From Paraburkholderia solitsugae (GTDB taxonomy: Bacteria; Pseudomonadota; Gammaproteobacteria; Burkholderiales; Burkholderiaceae), in NCBI RefSeq assembly GCF_013177695.1, contig NZ_WOEY01000070.1, forward strand, positions 25,189-89,188: a DNA stretch of 64,000 nt, given 5' to 3'. The position numbers were made by a program, and so were the translations under genes. Positions within the stretch are counted from its first letter, which is position 1; each line of letters opens with the position of its first letter. This document shows positions 53,536-61,233 of this stretch, piece by piece. The notes under the pieces were generated by a model that saw only the letters and a list, made by a program, of their open reading frames with translations, was not told where the DNA came from and did not search any database.

Positions 53536-53603
53536 GACCAGCGACGCCAGGGCCAGGCTCCCCGGTCGATGCTAATCAGACTCCGTTTTTTATTCAGAAA
53601 CAT
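53529..53603 (-). CDS. trpL: Tryptophan leader peptide (24 residues, three Trp)
   Basis: An ATG at 53603 opens 24 codons ending in TAA at 53529. The peptide begins MFLNKKRSLIS and ends GAWPWRRWSR, so three Trp codons (W17, W19, W22) fall within six residues near the end. A hairpin with a T-run follows. This is the classic layout of attenuation: scarcity of charged tRNA-Trp stalls the ribosome and changes RNA folding. The ATG lies 16 bases after the gph stop and has no good Shine-Dalgarno, so translation may depend on coupling to gph. Confidence 0.7.
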   Translation of the reverse strand: MFLNKKRSLISIDRGAWPWRRWSR

Positions 53604-53619
53604 GAGGATGAGGGACTTT

Positions 53620-54354
53620 TCAAGTCGTGGAATGGTGCGCTGCGATAGCCTTGGCGGCATCGAGCAGCGAGGCAACTATACCATCGGATTTTATTTCTTG
53701 TATAGCTCGGCCGTGGTTGTAGCCATACGGCAGCGTCAGCGTTGCCATGCCCGCCGCGCGGCCCGCCATCGCATCGTTTTCCGAATCGCCGATGGCAACG
53801 GTGGCTTCCGGTGTGACGCCTAGCTGCGCCGCGGCGGTGAGCATCGGCAGCGGATCCGGCTTCTTTTTCGGCAGGCTGTCGCCGCCGAGCACGACGCTGA
53901 AATACGGGCTGAGCCCGTATTGCTCCAGCAATTCGACCGCGAAACGATGCGGTTTGTTGGTGACGCAGGCGAGTTTGAGGCCGGCGTCGCGCATGGCGCT
54001 GAGGCCGGCTTCGACCTCGGGGTACAGCCGCGTGTGCACACCGTTGATCTTGGCGTACTCGGCCTGATAGATGGCGAGCGCCTCGTCGAAACGGTCCTGC
54101 GCGTGGTCCGTTTCGAAGCGCTGGGCCAGCACACTGCGAATCAGATTCTCCGAGCCCTTGCCGATGTAGCCGACCACTTCCTCGCGGGAGGTTTCCGCCG
54201 CGTCGAGTTGCGCCAGCATGCCGTTCAGTCCGGCGGTGAAATCGTCGGCGGTATCGATCATCGTGCCGTCCAGGTCGATGATCGCGGCTTGCAGGCGCGG
54301 GCCAGTGAAGGTCGGAGCAGGGAACGAAGTCGTCATTTTTAGTGCGGGATGCAT
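53620..54354 (-). CDS. gph: Phosphoglycolate phosphatase (HAD family)
   Basis: 244 residues. Motif I AAIIDLDGTMIDT (D27, D29), cap domain, motif II LACVTNKPHRF, motif III Lys in PKKKPDPLPML and motif IV VAIGDSENDAMAGRAAG. It removes phosphoglycolate made by DNA repair or oxygenase side reactions. The start may be 54354 or the second in-frame ATG at 54336. It lies between rpe and the trp leader, as usual in Burkholderia. Confidence 0.93.
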   Translation of the reverse strand: MHPALKMTTSFPAPTFTGPRLQAAIIDLDGTMIDTADDFTAGLNGMLAQLDAAETSREEVVGYIGKGSENLIRSVLAQRFETDHAQDRFDEALAIYQAEYAKINGVHTRLYPEVEAGLSAMRDAGLKLACVTNKPHRFAVELLEQYGLSPYFSVVLGGDSLPKKKPDPLPMLTAAAQLGVTPEATVAIGDSENDAMAGRAAGMATLTLPYGYNHGRAIQEIKSDGIVASLLDAAKAIAAHHSTT

Positions 54355-54384
54355 GCCGGTTCTCAGAACTCAATCACTGAGCGA

Positions 54385-55068
54385 TCAGTGCTCGATGTTG
54401 GCGAGTGCGGCGCGCATCTTGTCGATCACTGCCTTGTGGTCCGGCGCGCCGAAGATCGCTGAGCCTGCCACGAACGTGTCCGCGCCAGCTGCCGCAATTT
54501 CCGCGATGTTGTCGACTTTCACGCCGCCGTCCACTTCGAGATGAATCTCGCGGCCGGTCTTTTCCTTGTAGGCGTCGATCCGCTTGCGCGCTTCGCGCAG
54601 CTTGATGAGCGCCTCAGGAATGAACGATTGACCGCCGAAGCCCGGATTCACCGACATGATCAGCACCAGATCGACCTTGTCCATCACGTAGTCCAGATAG
54701 CTCAGCGATGTGGCCGGGTTGAACACGAGGCCGGCCTTGCAGCCGTGGTCGCGAATCAGCGACAGCGTGCGGTCGATATGGTCCGAGCCTTCCGGGTGGA
54801 AGCTGATCAGGTTCGCGCCGGCCTTGGCGAAGTCCGGCACGATGCGGTCGACCGGGCGCACCATCAGGTGCACGTCGATCGGCACGTCCACGTGCGGACG
54901 GATCGCTTCGCAGACGAGTGGGCCGATCGTCAGGTTCGGCACGTAATGGTTGTCCATCACGTCGAAGTGAATCCAGTCGGCGCCGGCGGCGACAACGTTG
55001 CGGACTTCTTCACCCAGGCGGGCGAAGTCGGCGGACAGGATGCTGGGGGCGATGCGAAATTGCGTCAT
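54385..55068 (-). CDS. rpe: Ribulose-phosphate 3-epimerase
   Basis: 227 residues, TIM barrel. Catalytic and metal residues are visible in IAPSILSADFARLGEEV, IHFDVMDNHYVPNLTIGP (His and Asp), LISFHPEGSDH, LVLIMSVNPGFGGQSF and LEVDGGVKVDN. It interconverts ribulose- and xylulose-5-phosphate in the pentose phosphate pathway. It is first in the rpe-gph-trp group. Confidence 0.97.
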   Translation of the reverse strand: MTQFRIAPSILSADFARLGEEVRNVVAAGADWIHFDVMDNHYVPNLTIGPLVCEAIRPHVDVPIDVHLMVRPVDRIVPDFAKAGANLISFHPEGSDHIDRTLSLIRDHGCKAGLVFNPATSLSYLDYVMDKVDLVLIMSVNPGFGGQSFIPEALIKLREARKRIDAYKEKTGREIHLEVDGGVKVDNIAEIAAAGADTFVAGSAIFGAPDHKAVIDKMRAALANIEH

Positions 55069-55344
55069 GGCGGGGGCGGATGCAAGCGGGAAAACGCTAT
55101 TTTACCGGTTTGTGCGCGTCTGAACCGGCTCGCAGGCGGTTTGAGGCCGGCACTGGAAACGCACGGCAAAGGTGACAAAACGCCCTAGCGGCCCTTGGCC
55201 AGAGGGATTTGTCCGGTTGCGGGCGTGCCGCGCATCAAGCAGAATGCCAAACCATAAGTGCCGCTTCGCCATTGCGCCCGCAAACCATTGGCGTTCGGGG
55301 CTTCCCGCGATTTTTCACACCCGTTTCACCAGACCGGAATCAGG

Positions 55345-55719
55345 ATGAGCCAGTACGAATTCAGCGTCTCGGCGCAGGTGCAGTATCTGCCCGAAGAGTC
55401 GGACCCGGAGCGCCGCCAGTATGCGTTTGCATACACGCTGACTATCCGTAACAGCGGCCAGGTGCCCGCACAGTTGATTGCGCGTCACTGGGTCATCACC
55501 GACAGCGACGACAATGTGCAGGAAGTAAAGGGCCTGGGCGTGGTCGGGCACCAGCCGCTGCTCAAACCGGGCGAGCACTTCGAATATACGAGTTGGGCCG
55601 TGATCGCCACGCCCGTTGGCACCATGCGCGGCGAGTATTTCTGCGTGGCGGAGGACGGCGAGCGGTTCGACGCACCCGTGCCCGAGTTCATTCTGCGTAT
55701 GCCGCGCACTTTGCATTGA
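55345..55719 (+). CDS. apaG: ApaG domain protein
   Basis: 124 residues, one immunoglobulin-like ApaG domain: FAYTLTIRNSGQVPAQLIARHWVITDSDDNVQEVKGLGVVGHQPLLKPGEHFEYTSWAVIATPVGTMRGEYF. It is associated with cobalt/magnesium resistance in enterobacteria; the molecular role is unclear. ATG 55345 with TCAGG upstream. It is divergent from rpe with 276 bases between. Confidence 0.94.
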   Translation: MSQYEFSVSAQVQYLPEESDPERRQYAFAYTLTIRNSGQVPAQLIARHWVITDSDDNVQEVKGLGVVGHQPLLKPGEHFEYTSWAVIATPVGTMRGEYFCVAEDGERFDAPVPEFILRMPRTLH

Positions 55720-55765
55720 ACCGAGGCCGTGGCTCGCGGTCTTTAAGAAGCTTTACGGCGTAGCC

Positions 55766-55927
55766 TTACTGGGATTTTTGCTGCTTTTGCTGCTCATGGG
55801 TGGCGGCGCGCGCGGCCTTTTTCTTGCCGGATGACGTCCATACAACGATAAAGACGAGCAGGAAGAGCGCGAGGAGCGATTCCAGCGCGAAGATGAGCAT
55901 CGGGTATTCGTCGAACAAATCAGACAT
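55766..55927 (-). CDS. Small single-span membrane protein, 53 residues
   Basis: MSDLFDEYPMLIFALESLLALFLLVFIVVWTSSGKKK, then a basic Gln-rich tail. It has one membrane helix (about residues 10-31) with a Lys-rich C-terminus, probably cytoplasmic. No family was recognised. A longer frame to 56113 overlaps mltA on the other strand and is unlikely. The start lies 28 bases from the divergent mltA start. Confidence 0.65.
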   Translation of the reverse strand: MSDLFDEYPMLIFALESLLALFLLVFIVVWTSSGKKKAARAATHEQQKQQKSQ

Positions 55928-55955
55928 GGCGGTTTCCATCAAGAACGAACATTGT

Positions 55956-57083
55956 ATGCGTTTTGTCCGCACAGCCGGAGCATGGCTTGGCGCGCTTTCT
56001 GTTGCGGTGATGCTGGCTTCCTGTGGTGGTGGTGGCGGCGCGGTCCGGCCTTCAGTTTCGCCGCCCACGGGTGCTGCGATCATACCCGGGCAGATCGCCG
56101 CGACGCGACTCACCGCGGTAGCCTGGCAGCAGGTGCCAGGGTGGCAGGACGATTCGCTGATCGGCGCAACGGCTGCGTTGCGGCAAAACTGCCTGAGGCT
56201 TGCGCGTCAACCGAACTGGGCCCGCGCATGTGCGGCGGCCTCGCAGATCGACGATCTGGACGTCACCAGTGCGCGGGCGTTTTTCGAGGCGTATTTCACG
56301 CCGTTCCAGTTAGCCAATAACGACGGCACGCTCGATGGTCTCGTCACCGGCTATTACGAGCCGTTGTTGCGCGGTTCGCGCACGCGGCATGGCGTGTATC
56401 AAACAGCACTGTACCGCTGGCCATCCGGTTATCGTGCTGGTGCGCCACTGCCGCCGCGTGCGCAACTCGAGCGTGCGGGCGTGCTCAACGGCAATGAACT
56501 CGTGTGGGTCGATGATCCGATCGAGGCCTTCTTCTTGCAAGTGCAAGGCTCCGGGCGCGTCGTGATGGAAGACGGCAGCGTGATGCGGGTCGGCTTTGGC
56601 GGCACGAACAATCAGCCGTACAAGTCGATTGGGCGGTGGCTGCTCGATCGCGGCGAATTGACGCCAGCGCAGGCGACCATGCAAGGCATCAAGGCATGGG
56701 CGCGTGCGAATCCTACGCGGGTCGACGCGTTGCTCGATACGAATCCGCGTTTCGTGTTCTTCCGCGAGATGCCGTCGGGTGAGAGTGCGCCGAGCGGCGG
56801 CGCGGATGGTCCGATCGGTGCGCTGGGTGTGCCGTTGACGCCGGAGCGGTCGATCGCGGTGGATCCCACTTCGATTCCGCTCGGGACACCGGTGTTCTTG
56901 CAGACCACGCGTCCGTTGACAAACTCGCCGATGAATCGCCTCGTCTTTGCTCAGGACACGGGTTCCGCGATCAAAGGCGGCGTGCGCGCGGATTACTTCT
57001 GGGGCCTCGGCGACGATGCCGGCGATCTGGCCGGCAAGATGAAGCAGGGCGGCCGGATGTGGTTGTTGCTGCCGAATTCGTGA
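55956..57083 (+). CDS. mltA: Membrane-bound lytic murein transglycosylase A (lipoprotein)
   Basis: 375 residues. A lipoprotein signal ending in LASC (Cys about residue 25) is followed by a Gly-rich spacer and the MltA domain (LVTGYYEPLLRGSRTRHGVYQTALYRWP and ELVWVDDPIEAFFLQVQGSGRV). The C-terminal 3D domain has FAQDTGSAIKGGVRADYFWGLGDDAGDLAGKMKQGG with the catalytic Asp. It cleaves peptidoglycan to 1,6-anhydro ends from the outer membrane. ATG 55956 keeps the lipoprotein signal near the start; an in-frame ATG at 55926 is less suitable. Confidence 0.94.
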   Translation: MRFVRTAGAWLGALSVAVMLASCGGGGGAVRPSVSPPTGAAIIPGQIAATRLTAVAWQQVPGWQDDSLIGATAALRQNCLRLARQPNWARACAAASQIDDLDVTSARAFFEAYFTPFQLANNDGTLDGLVTGYYEPLLRGSRTRHGVYQTALYRWPSGYRAGAPLPPRAQLERAGVLNGNELVWVDDPIEAFFLQVQGSGRVVMEDGSVMRVGFGGTNNQPYKSIGRWLLDRGELTPAQATMQGIKAWARANPTRVDALLDTNPRFVFFREMPSGESAPSGGADGPIGALGVPLTPERSIAVDPTSIPLGTPVFLQTTRPLTNSPMNRLVFAQDTGSAIKGGVRADYFWGLGDDAGDLAGKMKQGGRMWLLLPNS

Positions 57084-57090
57084 GGGTATA

Positions 57091-57124
57091 GATAACGGCG
57101 CTGATGCCGATCAGCGCCGTTATC
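57091..57124. terminator. Perfect hairpin between convergent mltA and paaK
   Basis: 15-base perfect arms GATAACGGCGCTGAT (57091-57105) and ATCAGCGCCGTTATC (57110-57124), loop GCCG. No T-run, but the position seven bases after the mltA stop supports a terminator. Confidence 0.75.
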
Positions 57125-57148
57125 AGGCAGTAATCTTCGGCGTTTCGC

Positions 57149-58453
57149 TTAAAGCCCCGACTTCCGCTTGTCCACCACCCGCCGTGCTTTGCCTACCGAA
57201 CGCTCGATGCCGTTCACACCCAGCACGTTCACGATCGCGCTCACGCCGATCAGCGCCTTGATGTCGTAGGTTAGCGCCTGTTTTGCCGTGGTCAGCGCGG
57301 CAGTATCCGGCGCTGATTCCGGGCAGGGCTCGACATTCAACGTCAGTACATCGAGCGGGCCTTCCTTGGTTAGCACGATCTGATAGTGAGGCGCGAGGGC
57401 GTGCTGCTTCAGTAGCAATTCTTCGATCTGCGTCGGGAACACGTTGACGCCGCGCACGATCATCATGTCGTCCGAACGGCCCGTGATCTTTTCCATCCGG
57501 CGCATGGTGCGTGCGCTGCCCGGCAAGAGGCGCGTCAGATCGCGCGTGCGGTAGCGGACGATCGGCAGTGCTTCCTTGGTCAACGACGTGAATACCAGTT
57601 CGCCGAGTTCGCCGTCCGGCAGCACTTCGCCGGTTTCGGGGTCGATGATCTCGGGATAGAAATGATCTTCCCAGATGGTCGGGCCGTCTTTGGTCTCCAC
57701 GCATTCCGAGGCGACGCCAGGTCCCATCACCTCAGATAGGCCGTAAATATCGACCGCGTCGATGCCCATGCGCTTTTCGATTGCCTGACGCATGTCGTTG
57801 GTCCACGGCTCGGCGCCGAAGATACCAAGGCGCAGCGAGCAAGTCGCCGGATCGACGCCTTGCCGTTCGAGTTCGTCGGCGATCGACAGCATATAGCTCG
57901 GCGTCACCATGATGATGTCGGGACGGAAGTCCTGAATCAGTTGCACCTGCTTTTCAGTCTGACCACCGCCGAACGGGATCACAGTCAGTCCTGCACGCTC
58001 TGCGCCGTAGTGTGCGCCCAGGCCGCCTGTGAACAAACCATAGCCGTAGCTCACGTGAACTTTGTCGCCGCGCTTCGCGCCTGCGGCACGGATCGAACGT
58101 GCGACGAGATTCGCCCACGTATCGATATCGCGCGCCGTGTAGCCGACAACCGTCGGCTTGCCCGTCGTACCGGACGACGCGTGGATCCGCGAGATCTGTT
58201 CCTGCGGCACGGCGAACATGCCAAACGGGTAGCTGTCGCGCAGATCCTTCTTGGTGGTGAAGGGAAAGCGCGCCAGGTCCGCGAGCGTCTTCACTTCGCT
58301 CGGGTGGACGCCGGCTTCATCGAATTTGCGCCGATAGACCGGCGAATTCTCATAAGCGTGGTTCAGCGACCATTTGAGCCGTTCGAGTTGGAGCGCGGCG
58401 AGGTCGTCGCGGCTGGCTGTCTCGATAGGATCGAGCGGGAGGGCGGTGGTCAT
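57149..58453 (-). CDS. paaK: Phenylacetate-CoA ligase
   Basis: 434 residues, adenylate-forming enzyme. The AMP-binding P-loop is RIHASSGTTGKPTVVGYT, with VIPFGGGQTEKQVQLIQDF, IFGAEPWTNDMRQAIEKRMGIDAVDIYGLSEVMGPGVA and the C-terminal hinge GRSDDMMIVRGVNVFPTQIEE. It activates phenylacetate with CoA and ATP, the entry step. It is the distal gene of the paaN-thiolase-paaG-paaI-paaK block. Confidence 0.96.
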   Translation of the reverse strand: MTTALPLDPIETASRDDLAALQLERLKWSLNHAYENSPVYRRKFDEAGVHPSEVKTLADLARFPFTTKKDLRDSYPFGMFAVPQEQISRIHASSGTTGKPTVVGYTARDIDTWANLVARSIRAAGAKRGDKVHVSYGYGLFTGGLGAHYGAERAGLTVIPFGGGQTEKQVQLIQDFRPDIIMVTPSYMLSIADELERQGVDPATCSLRLGIFGAEPWTNDMRQAIEKRMGIDAVDIYGLSEVMGPGVASECVETKDGPTIWEDHFYPEIIDPETGEVLPDGELGELVFTSLTKEALPIVRYRTRDLTRLLPGSARTMRRMEKITGRSDDMMIVRGVNVFPTQIEELLLKQHALAPHYQIVLTKEGPLDVLTLNVEPCPESAPDTAALTTAKQALTYDIKALIGVSAIVNVLGVNGIERSVGKARRVVDKRKSGL

Positions 58454-58592
58454 CGAATGTCTCCTTGCTGCCTCAATGCTTGGGTCTGGTGTGCGATGCG
58501 CTTGCGCGCAAAAACCGGGGACTTGCTGCTATCTATGTGAGTGCTGCCAATGTGTCGCGAACGCGTCGCGACTCTGCTGTTCAGGCTGGTGT

Positions 58593-59054
58593 TCAATCGC
58601 CCGTGGGAATCAGGTTGCCCTTGATCTGCGCAGATTTGCCGCGAAACATCGCCACGGTTTCCTCTGCGCGATTCGTGACGCGAATATCGTAAATACCGGT
58701 GCGGCCGCTCAGCGTTTGCTCGACCGCCTCAGCCGTCAACACGTCGCCGCCTTTTACTGGCCGCAGGAACTCGATCGAGCAGCCTGCGGCGACAGTGTTG
58801 AGGTTGTACGTGTTGCAGGCGAAAGCGAACGTCGAATCAGCGAGCGTGAAAATCAGGCCGCCGTGGCAAATCTGATGGCCGTTCAGGAAGTCGTCGCGTA
58901 CGGCCATGCGCAGGCGCGCGTACCCTGGGCGCACTTCTACGATTTCGAGTCCAAGCGCCCGGCTGCACGCGTCGTTTTCGTACATGGCGGCCGCGGTTGC
59001 GCGGGCGAGTTCGTCGGGTGTCATTTGGGCCGGGTGGATCGCTTGTGCGGACAT
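58593..59054 (-). CDS. paaI: Hydroxyphenylacetyl-CoA thioesterase PaaI
   Basis: 153 residues, hot-dog fold. The catalytic region FLNGHQICHGGLIFTLADSTFAFACNTY contains the HGG and Asp motifs of PaaI. It rescues CoA from dead-end intermediates of the phenylacetate pathway. ATG 59054 overlaps the paaG stop, so the two are coupled. Upstream frame to 59189 is not family-like. Confidence 0.95.
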   Translation of the reverse strand: MSAQAIHPAQMTPDELARATAAAMYENDACSRALGLEIVEVRPGYARLRMAVRDDFLNGHQICHGGLIFTLADSTFAFACNTYNLNTVAAGCSIEFLRPVKGGDVLTAEAVEQTLSGRTGIYDIRVTNRAEETVAMFRGKSAQIKGNLIPTGD

Positions 59055-59055
59055 A

Positions 59056-59847
59056 TCAGCGACCCTCGAAGCGCGGCGCGCGTTTTTCCACGAACGCCTG
59101 CACGCCTTCCGCGTAATCGTGGGAAGCACCGAGTTCGCGTTGCAGATCGCGTTCGAGATCGAGTTGCTGATCCAGGGTTTGTGTCGCACCCGCGCGCATG
59201 GCCTGCTTGATCGCGGCGATGGCGCGCGTGGGCTGCTGCGCCAGTTGTGCCGCTAGTTTGCTTGCTGTGGTGGCTAGCTCGGTGTCATCAACCGTTTGCC
59301 AGATCAGCCCCCAGCTTTCGGCTTTCTCCGCGCTCAGTTTGTCACCGGTGATGGCAAGACCCAAGGCGCGTGCCATGCCGACGCGTTGGGGCAGGAACCA
59401 GGTGCCACCCGAGTCCGGCACGAGGCCGATCTTGACGAATGCCTGGATGAAGCTGGCCGAACGCGCGGCAAGCACGAGATCGCAAGCGAGTGCCAGATTG
59501 GCGCCGGCGCCGGCGGCCGTGCCGTTCACCGCAGCAATCACGGGCAATGGCAGTGCTTGCAGGCGGCGAATCAGCGGATTGAAATGCGCGTCGATCAGTT
59601 CGCCCAGATCGGTCATCGCGCCTGGCGTGAAGTCGAGATCCCCGAGATCCTGTCCCGCGCAGAAGCCGCGGCCCGCTCCGGTCAGAACGAGCGCGCGAGC
59701 GCCGGACGCTTCGACCTCGCCGAGTGCGGCGCTCAATTCCTGGTGCATCGCGCGCGTAAAGCTGTTGAGCTTGTCCGGGCGGTTCAGCGTGATAGTCGCT
59801 ACTTGGCTCGATGCGTCCAGGTCGACGCGAATCGCTTCATATGACAT
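59056..59847 (-). CDS. paaG: Ring-1,2-epoxyphenylacetyl-CoA isomerase PaaG
   Basis: 263 residues, crotonase fold. ITLNRPDKLNSFTRAMHQEL, oxyanion GFCAGQDLGDL and AAVNGTAAGAGANLALACDLVLAA. The catalytic acid is Asp in FVKIGLVPDSGGTWFLP, where hydratases have Glu; this marks isomerase PaaG. ATG 59847 follows GAGGAGACACCC. Because of the extra 7 bases in the upstream thiolase gene, the thiolase frame runs without a stop into this frame. Confidence 0.95.
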   Translation of the reverse strand: MSYEAIRVDLDASSQVATITLNRPDKLNSFTRAMHQELSAALGEVEASGARALVLTGAGRGFCAGQDLGDLDFTPGAMTDLGELIDAHFNPLIRRLQALPLPVIAAVNGTAAGAGANLALACDLVLAARSASFIQAFVKIGLVPDSGGTWFLPQRVGMARALGLAITGDKLSAEKAESWGLIWQTVDDTELATTASKLAAQLAQQPTRAIAAIKQAMRAGATQTLDQQLDLERDLQRELGASHDYAEGVQAFVEKRAPRFEGR

Positions 59848-59897
59848 TGGGTGTCTCCTCAAAGTCTCTTTGACCGGTGGGCATGGCGGCGTTGTAA

Positions 59898-61107
59898 TCA
59901 GACCCGCTCGATCACCAATGCGATGCCTTGACCCACGCCGATACACATCGTGCAAAGCGCAAAGCGCAAAGCGGCCGTTGATTCGTTCCAGCTGATAAAG
60001 CGCAGTGGTGATCAAACGCGCGCCGGACGCGCCGAGCGGGTGACCGAGCGCAATCGCTCCGCCATTTGGATTGACGCGTGGATCGTCGTCGCGCAGACCG
60101 AGCGTGCGCAAAACCGCCAGCCCTTGCGATGCGAAGGCTTCGTTCAACTCGATCACGTCGAATTGCTCGAGTGTCATGTTCAGTTGCTTCAACAGCTTTT
60201 GCGTAGCCGGCGCCGGGCCGATGCCCATGATGCGCGGCTCCACGCCCGCCGTTGCCATGCCCACCACACGTGCGCGACGACGCAATCCGTATTGATCGGC
60301 AGCTTCCTGATTCGCGAGCAACAGCGCGCAGGCGCCGTCGTTCACACCCGATGCATTGCCGGCCGTTACGCTGCCATCGAGGCGGACCACGCCCTTGAGC
60401 TTGCCCAGGCTTTCGAGCGACGTTTCGCGCGGATGCTCGTCGAGCGTCACGCGGACGGGGTCGCCTTTCTTCTGCGCAATTTCAACGCCGACGATTTCCT
60501 GAGCCAAAGTGCCATCGCGCTGCGCACGGGCTGCTTTTTGCTGGCTCGACAGCGCAAACGCGTCCTGATCCGCACGGCCTATGCCGAACTCGACGGCGAC
60601 GTTTTCCGCGGTCTCCGGCATCGAGTCGACGCCATATTGGCGCTTCATCAGCGGATTGATGAAGCGCCAGCCGATAGTCGTGTCGTAAATATCAGCCTGC
60701 CGCGAGAACGCACTGCTGGCCTTGCCCATCACGAACGGCGCGCGCGTCATGCTTTCGACACCGCCTGCAATCATCAGCCGCGCTTCGCCAGACTTGATGG
60801 CGCGAGCAGCCGTGCCGACCGCGTCCATGCCCGAGCCGCACAGGCGGTTGATGGTTGCGCCCGGCGCATCCGTGGGCAAGCCGGCCAGCAATGCGGACAT
60901 ACGAGCGACGTTGCGGTTGTCTTCACCGGCGTGATTGGCACAGCCGTAGATCACGTCGTCAATTGCCCGCCAGTCGACACCGGGATTGCGCTCGATCAGC
61001 GCCTTGATCGGCACCGCACCGAGGTCATCCGCGCGGACATCTTTCAGGGCGCCGCCGTAACGGCCGATTGGGGTGCGAATCGCGTCGCAAATGAAGGCGT
61101 CGTTCAT
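59898..61107 (-). pseudogene. paaJ: 3-oxoadipyl-CoA/3-oxo-5,6-dehydrosuberyl-CoA thiolase, frameshifted near the C-terminus
   Basis: Start ATG 61107 (AGGAA upstream). Thiolase features are intact up to ALYQLERINGRFALC: nucleophilic Cys in INRLCGSGMDAVG, AFASQGLAVLRTLG, and His in GGAIALGHPLGASGAR. The expected ending CTMCIGVGQGIALVIERV is present in the DNA but in another frame. A third tandem copy of GCAAAGC (59952-59972) adds seven bases. As read, translation loses the second catalytic Cys (CIGVGQG) and continues in frame into paaG, giving a 683-residue fusion. Without the extra copy the gene encodes 400 residues ending at 59898. It is broken here, slippage-switched, or a sequence error. 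Also called pcaF. Confidence 0.85.
59952..59972. repeat. Three tandem copies of GCAAAGC within the thiolase gene
   Basis: Copies at 59952-59958, 59959-59965 and 59966-59972 are perfect. Two copies restore the thiolase reading frame; three shift it. The unit length of seven is not a multiple of three, so each slippage event changes frame. Confidence 0.95.
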
Positions 61108-61233
61108 GTGGGTTCCTGCTGGGGCGGATCGGCGGGACATGCCGATCCGATGTCTCATGTTAGTTGGGGCGCACGGCTCGGTCCATTCGGCCAAACGGCA
61201 TAGGACGAAAGCCGTGCTCTTGTCTTATGCCAT

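Noticed and set aside
59056..61194. A single 712-codon frame covering thiolase and paaG, read as a natural fusion enzyme
   Set aside because: The join lies exactly after a tandem 7-base repeat. The normal thiolase C-terminus is intact in the alternative frame, and paaG keeps its own ribosome site and ATG, so the fusion is best explained by a frameshift.
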